64,000 bases of DNA. Origin: an uncultured Prevotella sp. GTDB lineage: Bacteria > Bacteroidota > Bacteroidia > Bacteroidales > Bacteroidaceae. The stretch spans positions 16,925 to 80,924 of the forward strand of contig CAKPRX010000001.1 in the NCBI GenBank assembly GCA_934183135.1, in the 5' to 3' direction. How positions within the stretch are numbered: position 1 is the stretch's first letter; the number at the start of each line of letters is the position of its first letter. The position numbers and the translations under genes were made by a program. The notes below the pieces were generated by a model. The model had not been told where the DNA came from. It did not search any database and worked only from the letters and a program-made list of their open reading frames with translations. Shown in pieces: positions 33,316 through 41,715 of this stretch.

Positions 33316-36051
33316 TTATAGCGATGGCAGGTTACCGAAGTGGCGCAGTATCGGCGTGAGGAACGGCGACAGCTCGCGGGGCTGTGGCTGCCCATGATAG
33401 TCTATGCGCGTGGTACTCCAGGTCAGGAACAGCCGCCGCTTGGCGCGCGACAGGGCCACATAGAGCTTGCGCTTATCCTCCTCGCAGGCCACGGGGTTAT
33501 AACGGTTGTAGTAGTTGGGATAACGGCCATCGACTGTGTCGAACACGATGACGTTATCGAACTCCAGTCCCTTGGCCTTGTGTACCGTTGACACAAAGAT
33601 GCGCTCGTCTATGATACCCGAGCCGCACAGGTCGGCCTCCTTGAGCGTGTTGATGTCCATCAGATGGTTGCTCAGCTGCTCGGCCAATGACGGCTCGGCG
33701 GCGGGCGTTATCATCTGTGTAGACAGGTAGCGCAGTATATAGTCTATCTTGCCCTGCCGGGCAGAGGGATAGCCATCGGCCTGCAAGTGGCGGTACAGGC
33801 TGCGCAGCTCGCACACTAAGGCAGGGTCGCCACCGTCATCACGGCGCTGGTACAGACGGTGCAGGGCATCGGTATAGCACTGGCGGTAATGACGGCGCAG
33901 CACATCGGCCCGCTGGGCCACGCTGCCCTGCGACAGGAAGTCGCGCTGGGCAGCGACATAGTCATCGCAGCGCCCCAGCAGATGGCTCACCACCTTGCAG
34001 GTGTCGTCTACATCGACATCGGCCAGGTGGGCGTTGTCCTCGCAGAGACCGAAGAGGTGCAGGCGACGCAGGTCGTCGAGCCGGTAGCTGCTGAGCTCGG
34101 GATGGAAGAGCCTAAGCAGCTTGAGGGTGTCAAAGCGGCGATGGCAGGACAGGGTGCTGCCGGGCAGGTAGCGGCCCAGGTTGTTGACCAGTATCTGATA
34201 GTCGTACTCCACGTTGTGGCCCACCAGCACGCAGCCGTCGGCATAAGCGAGGAACTGGCTTAGGGCCTCGGCGTGAGACAAGAGGCGCTGGTGGCAACGC
34301 TCCTCGATGATAGGATTAGGCACATCGCCCAGCATGGTGGGTATGGGACGGTCGGTAGCGATATGTACCACGAAGGCCGAGCCCGCCACCACGCGGCCGC
34401 CACGCATCTTGACGGCCGCTATCTGCAGGATGTCATCGTCAAACACGCTGAGCCCTGTGGTCTCGGTGTCGAACACCACCACCTCGGTCTGTGCCAGGGT
34501 GGCGGCGAAGTCCTGTACATACGTGTCGGTACCCTCGTAGAGCAGCAAGTCTGACGGCAGGATGGCGCGGTTAAGCAGTTTGCGCACGAAAGCCCTGGCC
34601 GAGGCCGGGGCGGCAAACACGCCCAGGCCCTGGAGCAGTCGCGCCCAGGCCATGAAGTTGGTCTCGGCGGCCAGCACATTGAGATGGGCCAGCAGCAGTT
34701 TCACCTCGGGGGTCGAGAAGATGTCGGTACCCGACACCTGGAAGTAAGGGGCACCGAGCTGATGCAGGCGCTGCCCTATCAGGTCGGCGTCGCTGTTGGC
34801 GGTAACCACTATAGCCGTGGTATCGTCTGGGTGGTGCTGACAGAGACGGGCAGCCAGACGGGCCACGCTGTCGTACTCGGAGTCGATGGTATCGGCCGGC
34901 ACAAGACACAGGTTCCCCGTGGCCGGGCGGCCGTCGCTGCTACCGGGAACGGGCAACAGGGCACGGTCTACATGCAGCACGTCGGCGGCGTAGTCGTTGA
35001 ACACTTGCAGGAGATAGCCGGGCGAGCGGTGGTTCACCGCCAGGTGGTGTACATGGCCCTCGCAGCGCCGGCGCAGCTGGGTAAGGGTATCGGCCTGAGC
35101 CCCCATAAACGAGAAGATGGCCTGCTGGGCATCGCCCAGGTACATCACCATGCCCTGCCCCCTGGCCACGCCGGGATGGGTAACGCTGTCTATCAGGGCT
35201 ATCTGCATGCTGTTAAGGTCCTGGACCTCGTCGACCTGTATCCAACTGTAACGGGGGTGGCCGGGCTGTTCGGTCAGGGCATCATAGGTATAGAGGAGCA
35301 GGTCCTCGAAGTCCATGAGCTGGTTCTGGCGACAGTAAGCCGTAAAGGCGTGGGCGTAGCGCATCTTGTAGAGCAGGCTGCCGATGAGCTGCTGACTGCC
35401 CACATCATAGCTGTCGCTGCGGATGGCATCGCGGTAGTAGTCGGTATGGTCGTAGATGTCGGTCATGGCCTCGGGCGTAAGCGGCCGCCGCTCTACCCGG
35501 CATATACAGTTCAGGGCACGCACGTCGTCGGGGGTAAGGCAGTCGGGGTGCAGGCGCAGCTCGCGGGGGTGGCGGTGTATGACCTGGTGCATGAAGTGGG
35601 CGAAATGGATAATCTCGGCATAGTCGCGGCGGCGGCCGAAGTTGGCCCTGACCTCGTCTTCCTCCTCGTTGAGGTAACGGGCCAGGATGCTCACTGCATC
35701 GTCGTCGTCAATGACTGCCGTCTCGGCCGGCACACAGTGATTTTCGAAGAGATACTTAGCACAGAAACGGTGGATGTTGCCCACATAGAGGTCGGCCACA
35801 CCGCCATCGTCGCCGATATAGTGTGCGATACGCTCGCGCATGCCACGGGCGGCGCGGTTGGTAAACGTCAGGCAGAGCATATCGCCGTAAGCCACGCCCT
35901 GGGCATGGGCCTGGCGTATGCGCTCGGTCAGTATCTGGGTCTTGCCGCAGCCTGGGGGCGCCAGCACCAGGTGATAGCCGCCATCCAAGGCATCGATAAC
36001 CCGCTGCTGACTGGCATCGGGTGTCCACTGGGGCACTGATAGTTGGGTCAT
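33316..36051 (-). CDS. UvrD/Rep-type helicase with internal DnaQ-like 3'-5' exonuclease domain
   Basis: The 911-residue superfamily 1A helicase has Walker A APPGCGKT at 31-38, motif Ia LTFTNRAARGM, Walker B QVDEVQDL near 272-280 and motif III YLGDAQQAIFSFMGA. The C-terminal motifs are STVHKAKGLEFDNVIVFD and YVALSRAKRRLFLTW. Between the helicase halves lies a DEDD exonuclease (about 518-690): FDTETTGLSVFDDDILQIAA, then LVGHNVEYDYQIL, ending HLADVDVDDTCKV. All four acidic positions seem present. A DNA-repair or recombination role is likely. It lies 42 bases downstream of the M16 gene on the same strand. Confidence 0.9.
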   Translation of the reverse strand: MTQLSVPQWTPDASQQRVIDALDGGYHLVLAPPGCGKTQILTERIRQAHAQGVAYGDMLCLTFTNRAARGMRERIAHYIGDDGGVADLYVGNIHRFCAKYLFENHCVPAETAVIDDDDAVSILARYLNEEEDEVRANFGRRRDYAEIIHFAHFMHQVIHRHPRELRLHPDCLTPDDVRALNCICRVERRPLTPEAMTDIYDHTDYYRDAIRSDSYDVGSQQLIGSLLYKMRYAHAFTAYCRQNQLMDFEDLLLYTYDALTEQPGHPRYSWIQVDEVQDLNSMQIALIDSVTHPGVARGQGMVMYLGDAQQAIFSFMGAQADTLTQLRRRCEGHVHHLAVNHRSPGYLLQVFNDYAADVLHVDRALLPVPGSSDGRPATGNLCLVPADTIDSEYDSVARLAARLCQHHPDDTTAIVVTANSDADLIGQRLHQLGAPYFQVSGTDIFSTPEVKLLLAHLNVLAAETNFMAWARLLQGLGVFAAPASARAFVRKLLNRAILPSDLLLYEGTDTYVQDFAATLAQTEVVVFDTETTGLSVFDDDILQIAAVKMRGGRVVAGSAFVVHIATDRPIPTMLGDVPNPIIEERCHQRLLSHAEALSQFLAYADGCVLVGHNVEYDYQILVNNLGRYLPGSTLSCHRRFDTLKLLRLFHPELSSYRLDDLRRLHLFGLCEDNAHLADVDVDDTCKVVSHLLGRCDDYVAAQRDFLSQGSVAQRADVLRRHYRQCYTDALHRLYQRRDDGGDPALVCELRSLYRHLQADGYPSARQGKIDYILRYLSTQMITPAAEPSLAEQLSNHLMDINTLKEADLCGSGIIDERIFVSTVHKAKGLEFDNVIVFDTVDGRYPNYYNRYNPVACEEDKRKLYVALSRAKRRLFLTWSTTRIDYHGQPQPRELSPFLTPILRHFGNLPSL

Positions 36052-36093
36052 TTAAGGTAAGGAGTTAAGAGAGGGGACAGGTACGCTGCCGCG

Positions 36094-38973
36094 TCAGTAG
36101 TTTAGCACGTCGCGCTTGGTCAGCACCACCACCTTGCCGTAGCGGGCCAGCTGGGCACGCATGGGGGCCGTGATGTTGCCGACGAGGTATATGGCGCGCG
36201 GGCCAGGCTGTACCTGGGTGCGGTAGTAGGCTGCCACCTCGTCGGGAGTACGGCTTAGCAGCGCCCGGTACACCTCGGCGTTCAGGTCGTGGGTATATCC
36301 GGCTACACGGCGCGTGGCTATGTAGTCGCCTATGGCCCGGAAGGACGGGTAGCTGGTGTTTATCGAGTTGACCATCATGCTGCGGGCCAGACTGACCCGT
36401 CCGGCATCTATCGTGGCATGGGTCAGCAGACTGTCCAGCACGCCGAGGGCCTGGAGGGTCTTGTCGGCCTGGGTGCCCATAGTGGTTACCAGCGCCGTGG
36501 GGTCATTGGGGTGCAGGGCGTGTACCGGCTCTACGCTGTAGGCGTAAGCTGAGTAGGCAAAGGACCTGAACTCGCGCAGCTCCTGGAACATGAGCGACGA
36601 CATGCCCCTGCCCAGGCAGGTGGCCATCAGCTTGCGGGTGGCTATGCCATCTACGGTGGGCGTGGGGGCCATGGGCTGATAGGTTCCGATGAGCGTCTGG
36701 CGGGCATCGGGTATCTGGTAGATGTACACGGTATTCTCGGTCACGGGCGCCACCGTCAGGTGTACGTCGGTATGGCGCTCTACGGCCTGGGCGGGGTTCA
36801 GGGTCTGGCTTACGGCCTCGGCCACGGTGGCCGAGGGGAGCGTGCCGCTGTACACGACAGAGGTCTCGGTGCGGGCAGCGTCGCGCACAGACTGGATGAG
36901 CTGCGCCGAGGTCATGGCAGCCACCTCCTTGACCGAGGGCTGGGTGAGCGCGTCAGAGTGGGCTCCATACATGAGGCGGCCCAGTACGGCCTCCTCGACC
37001 AGGGACTTGTCCTTGTCAAAGGAGTTTACTCCCACCTTCACCTGTTTCTTCACTTCTTTCAGTTTGGCCTCATCGGGCTGCATGTCGGCCATGAACTGCT
37101 GTACCAGGGCCAGCGTGGGGCGCAGGTTGGCATCGCGACCGCGGACGGTGAAGCCGCACCGCTCGTCATCGACCCCGAAACTGACCGACGCGCCCAGCTG
37201 CTGCAGGCGCTGCGACAGTTGCAGGCGCGACAGCGACGAGGTGCCCAGCTGGTCTATGTACTGCTCGGCCACCTCCAGACGGTGGTCGTGGCGCGAGCCT
37301 TTATGATAGATGATGCGGAGGCTGAACAGGCTGTCCACAGGATTGGCCACGGTATAGAGGGTGGCCAGCGGGGCCAGGCGAGTGGTGGTGGCATCGCGGT
37401 CAAAGTCTACGAAACGGGGCTCGGCGTGGGCCACGGGCATGGCGGCCAGCTGCCGGGCAAAGGCCGACTGTGCCCCCACGTTGCGGGGAGCCACAGGGCG
37501 GTAGCCCGGTTGGGCCAGCCGGTCCTTGGCAGCCGAGCCATAGCGCTTGACGAAGCGCAGATACTGGTCGCCCAGGTAGCGGTTGGCCACCTGGACTATG
37601 TCGGCACGGGTAAGGTGCTGCAAGCGGTCGCCACGGCGCAGGTACTCGTCCCACGACAGACCGTTGCCAAAGGTGCTAACCATCAGCTCGGCGCGCTTGG
37701 CTATGTCCTCCATGGCCTCCAGACGACTGCGCAGCTCGGTCTGCCTGACCAGGGCCAGCGCCTCGTCGGTGAAGTCGCCACGGCGGAGCCTGTCTATCTC
37801 CTTACGGCAGATGTCCTCGGCCTTGGCCTTCTTGCCCAGCAGGTTGGGGATGATGCCCACACCCACAAAGCCGGCCCGCTTCATGGGGCCGCACAGCGCT
37901 ATGGCCGCCATAAGCTTGCCGCTGGCCATCAGGGAGTCGAGCATGCCCGTATGGTCATCATTGTTGAGCAGCCTCATGGCCAGGGTGAGCACATCGGCAT
38001 CGGGACTGGTGGCGGCAGGGCCCTTGAAGCCTATCAGCTCGGCACTTACCACGGGGATGGGTATCTTTATCTCGTACGTCTGCTGCCGATAGTCGGTCCA
38101 GGCAAACGGGCGGGGGGTGGGGGCGTTACCGGCAGGGATGCGGCCAAAGGTGGCGTCGAGCAGGGCGGCCAGGCTGTCGGTCTGCAGGTCGCCACACAGG
38201 ATGAGTCCCATGTTGCCAGCCACGTAGTAGTCGCGGTAGAAACGGTACATGTCGCTGAGGCGCGGGTTCTTGAGGTTCTCGGTAGAGCCCAGGACTGGAT
38301 AGGCGTAAGGGGTGCCGTCAAAGGCGTGGCCCATGACACGGTTGAAGGCGCTGGTAAACAGGTCGTCGGCCGCGCGGTTCTTCTCCTCGTACACCGTTTC
38401 CAGCTCGCCCTGGAACAGCCGGAACACGGGGCTTACGAGCCGCTCGCTGTTGAGCGCGGCCCACTGCGGCAAATACTGTGGCGAGAACGTGTTATAATAA
38501 TAGGTGTAGTCGTAGGTGGTGGCCGCGTTGAGACCGGTACCGCCGTAGCGCGATATAAGATTGTTGAAGTCGTTGGGGATGGCATACTGGGCCGCGCGCT
38601 GGCTCAGCTGGTTGATGTGGCGCTGTATCTGACTGCGCGCGGCCGTGTCGGCGGTGGCTGCCAGCAGGTCGTACTGGGCCGATATGGAGTCAAGCCATAC
38701 CTTCTCGGCGCCATAGTTGGTGGTGCCTATCTTGTCGGTACCCTTGAACATGATATGTTCGAAGTAGTGGGCTATGCCCGTGTTCGGGCAGTCGGCCGCA
38801 CCGGCTCGTACCACCACCGCGCCAAACACCTTGGGCTGAGAGTGGTCCTCGTTGATCCACACGGTCATCCCGTTCTTCAGTTTCATTTCCTTTACCTGCA
38901 ATGCCTTGGGTAGCTGTGCCGCAACGGCCAGGGCCGCAAGTAGCGCAAGGGCCGACAAGAGTAGTCTTTTCAT
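36094..38973 (-). CDS. Secreted M16-family zinc metallopeptidase
   Basis: From the ATG at 38973 the protein has 959 residues, with a signal peptide (about 1-19). The inverted zinc motif HxxEH is seen as HYFEH at 69-73, with the distal Glu in ETVYEEKNRAADD. The second half (from about 520) is a second M16-like repeat without the zinc motif, the two-half layout of pitrilysin-type peptidases. It is probably periplasmic and cuts peptides. The frame is open to 39117, but the extra codons run through promoter repeats. A paralogue lies at 59454. Confidence 0.9.
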   Translation of the reverse strand: MKRLLLSALALLAALAVAAQLPKALQVKEMKLKNGMTVWINEDHSQPKVFGAVVVRAGAADCPNTGIAHYFEHIMFKGTDKIGTTNYGAEKVWLDSISAQYDLLAATADTAARSQIQRHINQLSQRAAQYAIPNDFNNLISRYGGTGLNAATTYDYTYYYNTFSPQYLPQWAALNSERLVSPVFRLFQGELETVYEEKNRAADDLFTSAFNRVMGHAFDGTPYAYPVLGSTENLKNPRLSDMYRFYRDYYVAGNMGLILCGDLQTDSLAALLDATFGRIPAGNAPTPRPFAWTDYRQQTYEIKIPIPVVSAELIGFKGPAATSPDADVLTLAMRLLNNDDHTGMLDSLMASGKLMAAIALCGPMKRAGFVGVGIIPNLLGKKAKAEDICRKEIDRLRRGDFTDEALALVRQTELRSRLEAMEDIAKRAELMVSTFGNGLSWDEYLRRGDRLQHLTRADIVQVANRYLGDQYLRFVKRYGSAAKDRLAQPGYRPVAPRNVGAQSAFARQLAAMPVAHAEPRFVDFDRDATTTRLAPLATLYTVANPVDSLFSLRIIYHKGSRHDHRLEVAEQYIDQLGTSSLSRLQLSQRLQQLGASVSFGVDDERCGFTVRGRDANLRPTLALVQQFMADMQPDEAKLKEVKKQVKVGVNSFDKDKSLVEEAVLGRLMYGAHSDALTQPSVKEVAAMTSAQLIQSVRDAARTETSVVYSGTLPSATVAEAVSQTLNPAQAVERHTDVHLTVAPVTENTVYIYQIPDARQTLIGTYQPMAPTPTVDGIATRKLMATCLGRGMSSLMFQELREFRSFAYSAYAYSVEPVHALHPNDPTALVTTMGTQADKTLQALGVLDSLLTHATIDAGRVSLARSMMVNSINTSYPSFRAIGDYIATRRVAGYTHDLNAEVYRALLSRTPDEVAAYYRTQVQPGPRAIYLVGNITAPMRAQLARYGKVVVLTKRDVLNY

Positions 38974-39002
38974 CGCGAAACATTTAATGATTATCCGTGC
39001 TG

Positions 39003-39033
39003 CAAAGGTAGTGCAAGCCGAAGATACTGCAAA
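39003..39033 (-). promoter_or_regulatory. Proximal promoter of the M16 gene
   Basis: Minus strand: TTTG (39030-39033), 19 bases and TACCTTTG (39003-39010), a perfect match 30 bases before the ATG. It is the promoter of the innermost unit of the array. Confidence 0.8.
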
Positions 39034-39087
39034 GAAAAAGTCGAAGATTTTTTCAGCTTGCAGTATTGAGGCGCAGCCTACCTTATC

Positions 39088-39118
39088 CAAAGGTAGCGCA
39101 AGCCGAACGAAATACAAA
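39088..39118 (-). promoter_or_regulatory. Distal promoter of the M16 gene
   Basis: Minus strand: TTTG (39115-39118), 19 bases and TACCTTTG (39088-39095) form a second perfect promoter 85 bases upstream of the first. Confidence 0.75.
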
Positions 39119-39186
39119 ACAATTTATTGTTTTTATTGCCGAGGCGCAGCCTACCCTTCATGGTGACAACCATAAAGGCAGCGCAA

Positions 39187-39686
39187 GGAAAAACAGCGAA
39201 AAACATTTACACGCGGCTGTATATTTATGCAAAACACGTGGCAATAATGTATAAATATACAGTTACAACTGCCGTTTTTCGGGACATAATTTTCGGATTT
39301 TTCCAACAATCCAGGAGGTTTTTGGGGGGTCTTCGGGGCCGTTTGGGGCATCACAAGGGCCGCAAAAGTAACAACCTTTTACAAAATAGAGGCATTTAGC
39401 GCCCTTTCAGCCGCTATTTTCGGCTCAGCAGAGGATGATTTTTGGAGTCGCCAAGATGGTCATTTTTTTGCTCGCGATGGTCATTACGATTCTAATGACC
39501 ATCGCGAGCAAAAAAATGACGGTTTTCAGGTAGTCAGAAAATTGCTATTTTCTCCGCCGTCGTCCCCTCGGCGAGCATACAGACAAAATACAGAGGGGCG
39601 AAAGGCCCTCGCCCGATGCCGAAACGGCAGAAATGTATATTTATACATTATCAGAAAAATATTTACGATACGGGACAGCTGATTAG
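39187..39686 (+). repeat. Dispersed intergenic repeat, copy C
   Basis: It matches copies A and B from GGAAAAACAGCGAAAAAC to about GATTAG. It holds inverted repeat 1 (39214-39228 with 39251-39265, here with G-T pairs), the AAAAGTAACAACCTTTTAC block, the central palindrome and the third palindrome at 39634-39647. It lacks the TTTTTACC tail seen in A and B. It lies between the M16 promoter array and the end of ispH. Confidence 0.85.
39459..39520. repeat. Central inverted repeat of copy C
   Basis: The left arm runs to 39486, the loop CGATTC is 39487-39492 and the right arm runs to 39520. The pairing GTCAT-T7-GCTCGCGATGG with its complement is perfect. Confidence 0.9.
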
Positions 39687-39723
39687 CCGTTGGCAGCAGC
39701 GAAGTTATTGGAGCTTCGCTCCT

Positions 39724-40608
39724 CTATTCCCGGTCTTCTACAGCAGCGAGAATATGGTCGCGGCACTGCTCCATGAGCCACTTGGGGGTACTGGTGGCCC
39801 CGCAGATACCTACGGAGCGTACACCACGGAGCCAACTGAGGTCAATCTCGGTGGGCTGTTCGATGTGGTGACTGTTGCCATTGACGCGGAGACACTCGTT
39901 GAACAGCACCTTGCCGTTACTGCTCTTATGGCCGCTCACGAAGAGTATCATGTCGTGGCGCGAGGCAAAAGCAGCGATGTGGGGCATGCGGTTGGCCACC
40001 TGCCGGCAGATGGTGTCGAAGCTGCGGAATGTGGCACCGGGCAACATGTGGCCCTGGATGTAGGAGATGATGGCGCGAAACTCGTCGAGCGACTTGGTGG
40101 TCTGCGAGTAGAGGTAGATGTCGCGCCCGAAGTCCAGCCGGCTCACGTCGTCCATGTTCTCTACCACGATGGCGGCGCCATGGGTCTGGCCCACCAGGCC
40201 CAGCACCTCGGCATGGCCGCTCTTGCCGAAGATGACTATCTGCGCGTCGGGATTATCGGTGTACTGCCGCTTGATGCGCCGCTGCAACTGCAACACCACA
40301 GGACAAGTGGCATCGATGATATTGATGTGGTTGGCCTCAGCGGTGGCATAAGTGGCGGGCGGCTCGCCATGGGCACGCAGCAGCACCTTGACACCGTGCA
40401 GCTGCGAGAGCTGGCTGTGGTCGATGGTGACCAGCCCACGGCTGTGCAGACGCTCTACCTCCATGCCGTTGTGTACTATATCGCCCAGGCAGTAAAGCGT
40501 ACCGCCGCCGGCCAACTCTTCCTCGGCCTTCTTGATGGCCGTGGTAACTCCGAAGCAGAACCCACTGCCGCTGTCTATCTCTATCTGTAACATAGTATGG
40601 GTACTCAT
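39724..40608 (-). CDS. ispH: 4-hydroxy-3-methylbut-2-enyl diphosphate reductase
   Basis: The 294-residue IspH (LytB) makes IPP and DMAPP in the last step of the non-mevalonate pathway with a [4Fe-4S] cluster. The three cluster cysteines are visible in GFCFGV (Cys18), IIDATCPVV and VGICGATSTPKWLM. The histidine motifs DIVHNGMEVERL and RAHGEPP are also seen. Start 40608 is used; an ATG at 40593 (MLQIEID) is also possible. It is the last gene after DUF1573 (18-base gap). The polyprenyl synthase at 2153 would use its products. Confidence 0.95.
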   Translation of the reverse strand: MSTHTMLQIEIDSGSGFCFGVTTAIKKAEEELAGGGTLYCLGDIVHNGMEVERLHSRGLVTIDHSQLSQLHGVKVLLRAHGEPPATYATAEANHINIIDATCPVVLQLQRRIKRQYTDNPDAQIVIFGKSGHAEVLGLVGQTHGAAIVVENMDDVSRLDFGRDIYLYSQTTKSLDEFRAIISYIQGHMLPGATFRSFDTICRQVANRMPHIAAFASRHDMILFVSGHKSSNGKVLFNECLRVNGNSHHIEQPTEIDLSWLRGVRSVGICGATSTPKWLMEQCRDHILAAVEDRE

Positions 40609-40626
40609 AATGACGGTCGTGGCAGG

Positions 40627-41715
40627 CTACTTGACAGTGACGCCTATGACCACCTTGGCGTGGTCGGGGTCGTTGGTAATCATCAGCACGCGGGGCTTGG
40701 AGCGGGCCCGCTTGAGGCCCGAGGCCACCGCGGTGACACGCAGACGGGCCGTGGCTCCCGGGGCAACGGTACGGCTGCTGAGCGAGAGCTCCAGGCCGGT
40801 GGTAAACATCTGTATGTTGCGTATCTCGAGGGGTGTACGGCCGTGGTTGGCAATGATGATGTCGCCCCGCTTCTTCTTTTTGCCGTCAAAGGAGCCTAAG
40901 TCAAGCTCGGTGGCAGACAGCTCCAGCTTAGGCGACAGTTCGCGGGTGCGGTCGGTAAGCTGTCCGAAACTGGGAAGCAGCACCACCGACACGCTGATTT
41001 CCTTGTCGGCAGCCACGCGGTCGCCGGGATAAGCCCCCAGATACACTGAGGTCTGGGTGAGGCCATAGTCGCGCAGGCGGTCGGACAGCAGCGTAAGGGT
41101 CACCTCGCCCGACTTGCCGGGAGCGATGGTCGAGGGCGACACCTGGGCCTGCAGGTAGTCGGGCAGGTGCATTACCTGGGGCTGCATGGGCTTAGAGGTG
41201 CTGTTGAGCACGTGGATACGCTGGAAGGGACGCTCGCCGCTACTGACATCGTCGAACTCTATGTCAGACTTGTCGGCCCGCAGCGCGCCAAGGGTAAGGG
41301 GGAAGGTGCCCGTGTAGTCTACCACCTCGGGCACTACCCTACCCCGCAGCGTAAGGTACACCGGGGCCGACGCGCCGCGGGTATAGAGCGCCACCTCCTT
41401 GGTAAAGGTGCCCATCTGGCGGGCATCGTAGGTGGCCGTGACGGCAAACGTGCGCCCGTGGGCTATGCCCTCGCGCGGATAGTCTACCGCCGTACAGCCA
41501 CAGCTGGTCCTTACATCGGTTATCTGTATCTGGTGCCCACTCTGGTTGCGTGCCTCGAACTTTACCGATACCGGATGGCGGTACTGTACCTGGCCGCAGT
41601 CTATAACGGGCTGGCTCACCTCTATACGCTGAGCCATCAATGGCATGGCCACCGACAGCATGAGGACTGCGGCGGCCATACGGCGGATTATACTGTTGAT
41701 GTTGTTCATATTCAT
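40627..41715 (-). CDS. Secreted DUF1573-domain protein
   Basis: The 362-residue protein has a signal peptide (about 1-29). DUF1573 (Ig-like) domains start at about 35: VIDCGQVQYRHPVSVKFEARNQSG and DVRTSCGCTAVDYPREGI, where SCGCT is the family hallmark. A second similar domain lies near 235-355 (LDLGSFDG, IIIANHGRTPLEIRN). The function is unknown; such proteins are common in Bacteroidetes envelopes. Its ATG shares a base with the stop of the upstream alpha-2-macroglobulin gene (TAATG), so coupling is likely. Confidence 0.88.
   Translation of the reverse strand: MNMNNINSIIRRMAAAVLMLSVAMPLMAQRIEVSQPVIDCGQVQYRHPVSVKFEARNQSGHQIQITDVRTSCGCTAVDYPREGIAHGRTFAVTATYDARQMGTFTKEVALYTRGASAPVYLTLRGRVVPEVVDYTGTFPLTLGALRADKSDIEFDDVSSGERPFQRIHVLNSTSKPMQPQVMHLPDYLQAQVSPSTIAPGKSGEVTLTLLSDRLRDYGLTQTSVYLGAYPGDRVAADKEISVSVVLLPSFGQLTDRTRELSPKLELSATELDLGSFDGKKKKRGDIIIANHGRTPLEIRNIQMFTTGLELSLSSRTVAPGATARLRVTAVASGLKRARSKPRVLMITNDPDHAKVVIGVTVK

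Larger units (their letters stand above)
39003..39186 (-). repeat. Tandem 85-bp promoter-bearing repeat array, reverse orientation
   Basis: Read on the minus strand, -7-like boxes occur at 39173-39180 (TGCCTTTA), 39088-39095 (TACCTTTG) and 39003-39010 (TACCTTTG), an 85-bp period. The units share GTAGGCTGCGCCTC, the AAAACAATAAATTGTTTT palindrome and CGGCTTGC with the array before the OPT gene. Orientation follows the M16 gene. The outer end runs directly into repeat copy C. Confidence 0.88.

Noticed and set aside
36760-38913. 717-codon plus-strand frame
   Set aside because: It is antisense to the M16 peptidase; its peptide is rich in Gly, Val and His with no domain.
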